Part shown: one piece after another, positions 57,575 to 64,000 of the stretch
Numbering within the stretch: position 1 is the first letter of the stretch
How the letters are laid out: the number at the start of each line of letters is the position of its first letter
Source of the DNA: Mastacembelus armatus
Taxonomy: Eukaryota > Chordata > Actinopteri > Synbranchiformes > Mastacembelidae
Reading direction: 5' to 3'
DNA: 64,000 nt
NCBI RefSeq assembly: GCF_900324485.2
Contig: NC_046646.1
Location: forward strand, 24,418,251-24,482,250
Notes under the pieces: model-generated
What the model saw: only the letters and a program-made list of their open reading frames with translations
Told to the model about the DNA's origin: nothing
Databases searched by the model: none
Position numbers and translations under genes: made by a program

Positions 57575-58380
57575 ATTATAATCTCCATTAGAATCAGACA
57601 AAGGTCAGTTGGCCTTCAGAAGCCAAAACGTGGCCCTGAGATGAAGTTCTGCCTTTATGGGACTAAACCTGACTGAGCAGTGCGGAGTCTGATCCACATA
57701 TTCAGGTAAGATGATGCTTTTCAAAGATTGTGGATACGATGGTCAGGTATTTGCACTTTTCAAAAGAAGCTGTGCTTTGTTTTGTGCAGGGGCTGAGATG
57801 TTTAAAGCCAAATGACTTTTGATTCTCTTTGTATGTTGAGCTTTCAAACTGAGCTTGTGCACAGATGAAGTTAGTCTGCACTTGTTGTCTGTTGACAGCA
57901 AATCTGTGTCCATCCAGCCATCTATCCATCTGTCTGTGTGCTGAGGAGAAATGGAGCTTTTGCCGCCTCATGTTTCACCTGAAAGCCCCAGAGGTCTGTG
58001 AGTGTTTCTGTGCTTTTCATCCTGTGTTGCTGATTGGGAGGTGAACTGTTTTAATCAGGTTTTCCAAAGGCGATGTATAGTCATGTTACAGAGACACAAC
58101 TCATGACAAAAGGCTTGATTTTTTTATGCCTTGAAAATGATGTGCTCTAACTGGTTTTCTGGGCAGTTTTGTCCCAACAGCAGTGATTGTTTCCCAGTAA
58201 TTGAAGGCAGTGAAACATTATTCTCCAAATACCTGACACCATTTACTAATGTCTGTGTTTCTCTCAGTGCTGAGCTGTTTTTCACTGTTTAATTTACCTA
58301 CAGGTTTGACAGTGACTGCTCTTCTCTGACACTGTTGTAGCTGTGCACTACATTCATGTGTTGTCTGTGTCTCTAATGAG
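57575..58380 (+). promoter_or_regulatory. Probable 5' noncoding exons and promoter of P2
   Basis: TATA-like attataat at 57575-57582, first exon ending at 57705, second exon 58304-58380, the same signals as P1. Confidence 0.48.
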
Positions 58381-59404
58381 GTACGTTACTGATTTGGGCT
58401 GGATTTAAAACAAAGTGGATTTTCTCTGCTCATATCCAGGCTGCTGTTTGACTAGTAAGGTCATTAATGAGGGAATGATCCATGCAGCTGGGACAAAACT
58501 TGTCTGAGGTGTTAGAACTTAACATTTATTAGACCTGAGAGTGAAAGAAACATTTATATCTTCAGCTTTGTGTTAAATTCATTCATCATGTTTTATGGAA
58601 AGTAGATTAAAATCTGTTTAAAACTCTTTTCTATCTTCACTTTAATAATAAACAGGCTTTTGATATATTTTTTCAATGACTCATTCCATGAGGATCTTTA
58701 AAGTGACTCTGCTTTGAAAACAAACTGGCTTGTCATATGATTCAGTTGGACTCATTGGAAACTGTCTAAAGGACATCACTTGTTTCTCTTCACACTGAGA
58801 AACTGTGGATCCATGAATATGGGAATATGTGAAATGTTCATTTTCAAAGTTTCACTGCTCAGAACAAGACGTCTCCTACTTCACACTGATGCACATTCTC
58901 ATTGTATGTGAGCTGGAAGTTCTAATCCTGCTTATCTCCCACTTCTTTCCTCTTCACTTGTATTAGACTGGAATAAGCCTCCACAATATTTATGCTGTCA
59001 CAGATCATGCTCCTACGTGCACGTATTCAAGTTTTAATGTGAGCTGAGAGAAAAGTTTCTTGTAGTGTAGAATTCAAACATCATTCTGAGCAGAACACAC
59101 TGGGCAACACACTGAAGGAAAATTTATACAAAACATATTTTAGAATGGAGGGAACTATAATCATTTCTACATGTGTGGACATTGACATGCTGCTCTTATA
59201 CTTAGTGGCATTTATATGCACTCAATCTATTGTTCCATGTGTATGAAGAACAGGGTTGAAACATGAGCATGTTGAGGTAAAAGTCCATGTGATCCAGTGT
59301 GAAATGTACCATGCAGCTGCTGAACATGGACCATAACCCTTATATGGACTATAACCCCTGAAGTGCCCTCAGTCCTCTGATGTCCTGACTGGGACTCAAC
59401 CCTG

Positions 59405-61314
59405 ATGCCTCTCTACTATTTTTCTCCAGATTCATACCTGCCTTTGTCGAGCAGTCACAGATCCAGCTCTGTTAACGGCACCAGGGAGCCTGATGGCGTC
59501 ACCTTCTTCATCCTCCAGGGCCTCTCCAGCCTCGGTGAGAAACAGATGATCTTTGTTTGTCATCCTGCTGCTGGGTTACATCGTCATCCTGGGAGGAAAC
59601 AGCATGATCATTTTTGTGGTACAAAACCAACTGTCTGTGTATTTCTTCAGTCTTGGCTCAGTCTGACTAATATTGAATTCTTAGTGTTGTAACCATCGCC
59701 CTTTGTTCTCATGCAGACACTGACTGACCCAAAGCTCGACTCTCCAATGTATTTCTTCCTCGCCAACCTCTCCTTTGTGGAAATGGTCTACACCACCACC
59801 ACCATCCCTAAAATGTTGTCTGGCTTCCTGTCAGAAGTATCAACCATTTCTGTCCCAGGCTGCTTCCTCCAGATGCATTTCTTTATGCAGCTTGGCATCA
59901 CCGGCCTCGCCATCCTGACTGTCATGGCGTACGACCGCTATGTGGCCATCTGCAACCCTCTGCACTACACCTCCATTATGACTCGGCCTGTTCAGCTGCT
60001 TCTCATCACAGGAGCCTGGGTATTCAGCACCATTTGCTCTCTGCCAACAACTGTCGTTGCTGTGCAACAACCTTATTGTGGTCCAAACGTGGTGGCACAT
60101 GGCTGGTGTGACCTGTTTGCTGTAAGACAACTGGCATGTGCTGACACTTTATTGGACAACATTGTTATTCTTTGCTTGGCCATGTTGGCTTTATTGACTC
60201 CAGGTGTCCTCATCCTCACGTCCTATGTCCTGATTGGTGTTTCACTATCAAGGATGGCTGTCACTCAGAGGCTGAAGGCCTTCAGGACATGTAGTGCCCA
60301 CCTGACTGTGGTGACCATCACTTACAGCTCAGCCTCCTTTGTAAACATTTCCCACAGAGTAGGAAACTTTTCAACAGAGGTAAGACACATATATTCTTTT
60401 AGGAGATGGATCTTTTAAAGGTGCGATGCTTAAAATGTGCAAGATTTAGTGGCATCAGGTGGTGAGATTGCAGAATGCAACCTCCTTAGCCTGAAATAAC
60501 ATTCGAAAATCACCCAGTGTTCTGGTTCATAAAGTTGGGGGAAACTATACTTTAGGAAACTTCATATTTTAGAATCACTGTGTATTTCAAAGTCGTAATT
60601 AGACTTTCCTTCTCATAAATCTAATTTGACAGCCCATAGCCCATTGAGATATTTCTTCCTTTGTGCACATCAGAAAATATGTGACAGAAAGTGTTTCATT
60701 TGGGCCTTGATCGGTGCTGAAATGTTGAAGATTTATTTGGAGAGCATGACAGTGACTCAGAGCCTGCCTCAATCCCAAATTATGAGAGCTGAAGATGTCG
60801 ACTTACAATGAAATAAATGTCAGCAATGCAAAAACTGCCAGTGGCCGATGCCTCAAAGACATCATAAGGTGTTAGCATAGCGTGTTAGCATAATGGAATA
60901 ATTGGACAGACATTGATGAAGGCCACTGCCATGGTGTGATGATGATCATTATGAGCAGCAAACTGAGTTGAATCTTTAGTGTGAACTACCTTGACAACAA
61001 GGCTCCAATAAAGGGCAATGAACAAAATCCAACATGCTGAGACTTTTTAAAGCCTTGGACGACAGACTGATGGACCTTGTGAGAAAATGTCATGAATCAT
61101 CAGTCAACCTTGTGTGATTAATAAAGTTTTTATTTTTTCATTTTTTGAGGTTCATGTCATTGTGGCTGTGCTGTACGCTGTTCTGAGTCCATTCATGAAC
61201 CCACTGATCTACAGTCTAAGGAACAAGGAGCTGCAAGAGTCCATGGGAAGGACTGTGAGCAGGTTCAGATCTGCTGCTGTTTCAGCCATGACGGACGTCA
61301 ACAAAGTGTCCTGA
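59405..61314 (+). pseudogene. Three-exon olfactory receptor P2, one-base frameshift in exon 1
   Basis: Exons 59405-59618 (214 bp, one more than in the other copies), 59717-60379 and 61150-61314; introns 98 and 770 bp. The extra T is near 59,552-59,554 in ATGATCTTTG, inside TM1, and would run the frame off before the first splice. Everything after it is open and well kept: MAYDRYVAIC, KAFRTCSAHL, and TM7 with NPLIY. TM4-TM5 are unlike any other copy (TICSLPTTVVAVQQPYCG, NIVILCLAMLALLTPG). With a single change in a T run, sequencing error or a very recent null allele are both possible. Confidence 0.82.
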
Positions 61315-61494
61315 CTGGGAGAGAAAACCTGCTGCTCTGGTAACTTTATTTTTATTTAAGACTAAAACGTATTTAGAAATTCTATGATACTTTTAACTTG
61401 TATTCATGAACTTTGCCTGTATTGTGGCAGTGATATTATACGCTTGATCAGCAGTATGTTTATTATCATATTCAAAAGACATTAAAAATATTCT
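61315..61494. other. P2 3' flank
   Basis: Matches the P1 flank until about 61,485, where an inverted-repeat element begins. Confidence 0.5.
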
Positions 61495-62937
61495 ACGGAG
61501 CCAGAACAGTGACAGTTTATCTTTGGAAGTGAAAACAATCATGGAACTGAAAAATTGGCATGGAAGGATTTCTCTTGGAAACAAAAACTTTGGTATTAGA
61601 AAAATATTAATAATGAAAATAATTAAAATTTTTTGGTTTTTGTTCTTGAAGTAAGTTTTTTTTAATGCTAAAGTCTTTTTAAACTACAATCTCTGTTTTC
61701 AGTCCATGTATGCTTTTCAATGCCAAAGTTTTTTTTTTCAGTTTCATTTCACTGTCACTGTTATGGCGTGGAAAGGAGGGATTTGAGGGGCGGGGCTAAG
61801 AAGAGCATGATTACTGATATTCAGCAGCATCTGCACAGCAAGGAGAGATGTTTACCCACAGAGCTCTGGTAAATGGCTTCCAGGTAGAGCTCCCAAACCA
61901 CAGCTCGGTCTGTCTCTGTTTTGGTTTGAAGTTAGCTTTTAACTAACTAGGCTAGCTTAATGTTATACTGGTTTTACAGAGGTGTGCTGGAGCAAGTGCT
62001 AGTGTAAAGTTAGCATATATCGTAATGCTAGGCCTTAGCTAGGCAGCTAGTTAGCTAACCTGTGGTTAATGGTAACGTTAACTAAGTCTCACGTCCTGTG
62101 GTGACTTTTGCTTCAGTCCAGAGGTCAGTGTGACTGCTGCTGCTGCACAAGGTCTCATCAGCATGCTGACACAAAATATGCATCAGTCTCAACACCAGAG
62201 TAAATGCTCAGGGTTTGTTCTCCTCGATCCTGCTGCTCATGTGGCTGCTGCTGTGGACTTGCTCCAGTGGACCTCTGCCAAAACCAACATCATATTATTA
62301 AGCTGGTTAAAAGCTAACGTCAACTTCACACCAGTCCGATTCTTTGTGGAAATAACAGGACAGAGACTGACTTGCTGTTTGGGAGCTGCAGCTGAATTCA
62401 TGCTGATCTAGCAAAATTAGTATTTTTATTAGTCAGAATGGTAATGAAATATATCCACAATAAGATTCTTACTAATTGAAGCTGTCTTTATGATGTTGAC
62501 AGCATGGTAGTCAGAGTAGGCAGTGAGGTATGATCTGTGCTGTTCATTCCATATGCAAATTATATGCAGAGCATGCAGTTACCATGTCCCTTGGCCCCGC
62601 CCCCATGTGCCCTCCCCTACATGCCCAAACAGAAATCCATCCATCAATTATCTATACCTGCTTATTCCTAACCAGGGTCATGGGGATCTGCTGGAGCCTA
62701 TCCCAGCTCTGACAGAAATCTGAAACTGAAAAAAATAAAAAGACATTGGAAAAATTCACACATTGACTGAAAACTAGGTTGTCATTGAAAAAAATAACTG
62801 ACCTTGAAAAAATCTTCCATCAACAATTAATGAGAAAATTGTAATTATTTTAAGTGCTAAAACATTTTTCAGTGCCAGTGTTTTGCTTTTCAGTTTTTTC
62901 AGTGCCAAACTTTAACTGTCACTGTTCTGACTCCATA
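61495..62937. mobile_element. Terminal-inverted-repeat element(s), non-autonomous
   Basis: The left end (acggagccagaacagtgaca, from 61,495) is matched in inverse by aactgtcactgttctgactc at 62,914-62,933. An inner inverse copy lies at 61,751-61,770 (actgtcactgttatggcgtg). Lower-complexity stretches rich in ctgaaaaa and cagtgccaaa flank both ends. The best reading is a short 270-bp element at 61,495-61,770 and a second copy at about 62,708-62,937, or one element with inserted DNA. A dispersed fish repeat sits at 62,630-62,710. No transposase. Confidence 0.5.
62630..62710. repeat. Dispersed fish repeat fragment
   Basis: Contains cttattcctaaccagggtca and ctgctggagcctatcccagc, the same family as at 51,884. 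Confidence 0.6.
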
Positions 62938-64000
62938 ACCTGCTCTCTGGCAGGTTTTCTTCAGGAAACTCTATTTATGTGTCGCTTCACTCCTGCTGAG
63001 TCTGCAGAAAGTGTCAGATAGGCCGCTTCATTTCCTCAGGCATACAGTCCATGTTGAAGTGCTGATCGTAGCGTATTTGTTTTCAGAAGTAGCCAATACT
63101 TTAACTGGCATGATTGTTTTTATGATCAATCTCCTCCCATGTACAGTGTGGATTTATCCTCAGGTCAGAATAAAATCCATAGGCTCCACTGTTCTTTATT
63201 GCACTGGCACTGTGTGGACAGGCCTATCAATAAAACTGTCATTCAAATCAAATTACCTCCTGTAAATGTTCAAGATACAGTATTAGGGGCACAAAGGAAG
63301 ATATTTTTTAATTTTGCATTTTGAGATTAAAGCTGAAGTTTTGGGATCAAACACAAAATATAATGTTGAGGATTGTAAAGATTTACAGGAGAAATGTGTT
63401 TAAACTGTATTGTGTTTAAATAATGTTGAAATAAAGCCACTGAATAATGATTGATTTCTTTAATGCTTGTATGCTTGTATCAAATGAGGTTAGAATGAGC
63501 CTGTACAGTCGGCTGTGCTGCTCCTGCCCTTATGTTCCATTTTCAGCTGCTCCCAGGTGCTTTTGGCCTATTGGATTACATTGGAATTTTATTATTACTA
63601 TTAACATTATTGATTTAATCATTTATTTATTTTTGTTTCTCCTACCAACAAACTGAGAAGGTTGTCGAGTTGATAATGTACCCAGTCCCTCTCCGGAAAG
63701 GTAGAGATGGCTCACTGCCACCTTGAGACTCACCACTGATCCACTGATTCACCACTTGCGTCTAACATATTTGCTTTTTCTCGATGGCACACAAAGACTT
63801 GGGATATGTTGGGCCAGACTAATACCACCGAGGAAGTCTTTGTTTACTCGGTGAAAGAAGGCTGCATTTGTCAGCTGCTTTTCAAGGAGCCATTGAAGGA
63901 GCCTTGTCGAAGATGCCGCCCCTCAGGACACAGTTATAATCTTAAGTTGTTAAATCCAGGTTTGAGTTCCACAACTGTGGAAAACTGGTCCAAACAACAT
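62938..64000. other. Right end, nothing recognised
   Basis: No open frame above 85 codons and no similarity I can name. The last 350 bp is less AT-rich and might belong to a repeat or gene continuing beyond the window. Confidence 0.35.

Noticed and set aside
62130-62411. 93-codon + strand frame near the right end
   Set aside because: Low-complexity start, no domain, and located within the inverted-repeat element region; not supported as a gene.

Overview
The window looks like teleost fish genomic DNA carrying two families of olfactory receptor (OR) genes. The evidence is spliced vertebrate-style genes, fish-type seven-helix ORs with MAFDRYVAIC or MAYDRYVAIC motifs, an L2-clade LINE with an ATTGA-rich tail, BEL/Pao remains, hAT- and Harbinger-like elements, and a tRNA-headed SINE. 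I see no bacterial-style operons, CRISPR arrays or RNA genes. I do not name a species.

Region 1 (1-24,019) is a tandem array of about 5.3-kb units, four full copies plus a fifth that stops early. Each unit carries a TATA box, a short 5' noncoding exon with a strong GT donor, an intron of about 1.4 kb, and a single coding exon for a 312-residue OR on the + strand. Units 1-4 then carry a 286-bp LTR-like segment, a tRNA-headed SINE and a fossil BEL/Pao pol fragment. OR copies 1, 4 and 5 are open; 2 and 3 are frameshifted. Units 1/3/5 and 2/4 form two alternating subtypes, so the array was built by duplicating a two-gene block. A 108-bp relic of a further copy lies at 24.6 kb, followed by a 5'-truncated L2 LINE (25.06-27.45 kb).

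Region 2 (27.9-45.8 kb, - strand) holds four copies of a second OR family. Its coding sequence is split into three exons: TM1, TM2-TM6, and TM7 plus tail. Introns interrupt the first intracellular loop and the third extracellular loop. Conserved splice signals upstream suggest two noncoding 5' exons. The copies differ by a Harbinger-like MITE in one intron and by a 698-bp deletion between 11-bp direct repeats.

Region 3 (45.8-61.3 kb, + strand) starts with a centre containing an OR fragment and an hAT-like element with a perfect 8-bp target duplication. Two more copies of the second family follow, facing away from the - strand set. One is open but has lost the Asn of the TM7 NPxxY motif; the other has a one-base frameshift. 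Between them lie a piggyBac-like fragment and an L2 copy split by a solo LTR and a MITE. The last 2.7 kb holds a terminal-inverted-repeat element and otherwise nothing I recognise.

Functionally the window is a birth-and-death OR cluster: seven or eight plausible receptors, three frameshifted genes and two relics. I found no separate unknown enzyme or defence system. The most interesting signals are evolutionary (higher-order array structure, a conversion-like patch, receptor-pocket divergence within near-identical flanks) and gene-structural (spliced coding exons and 5' noncoding exons).
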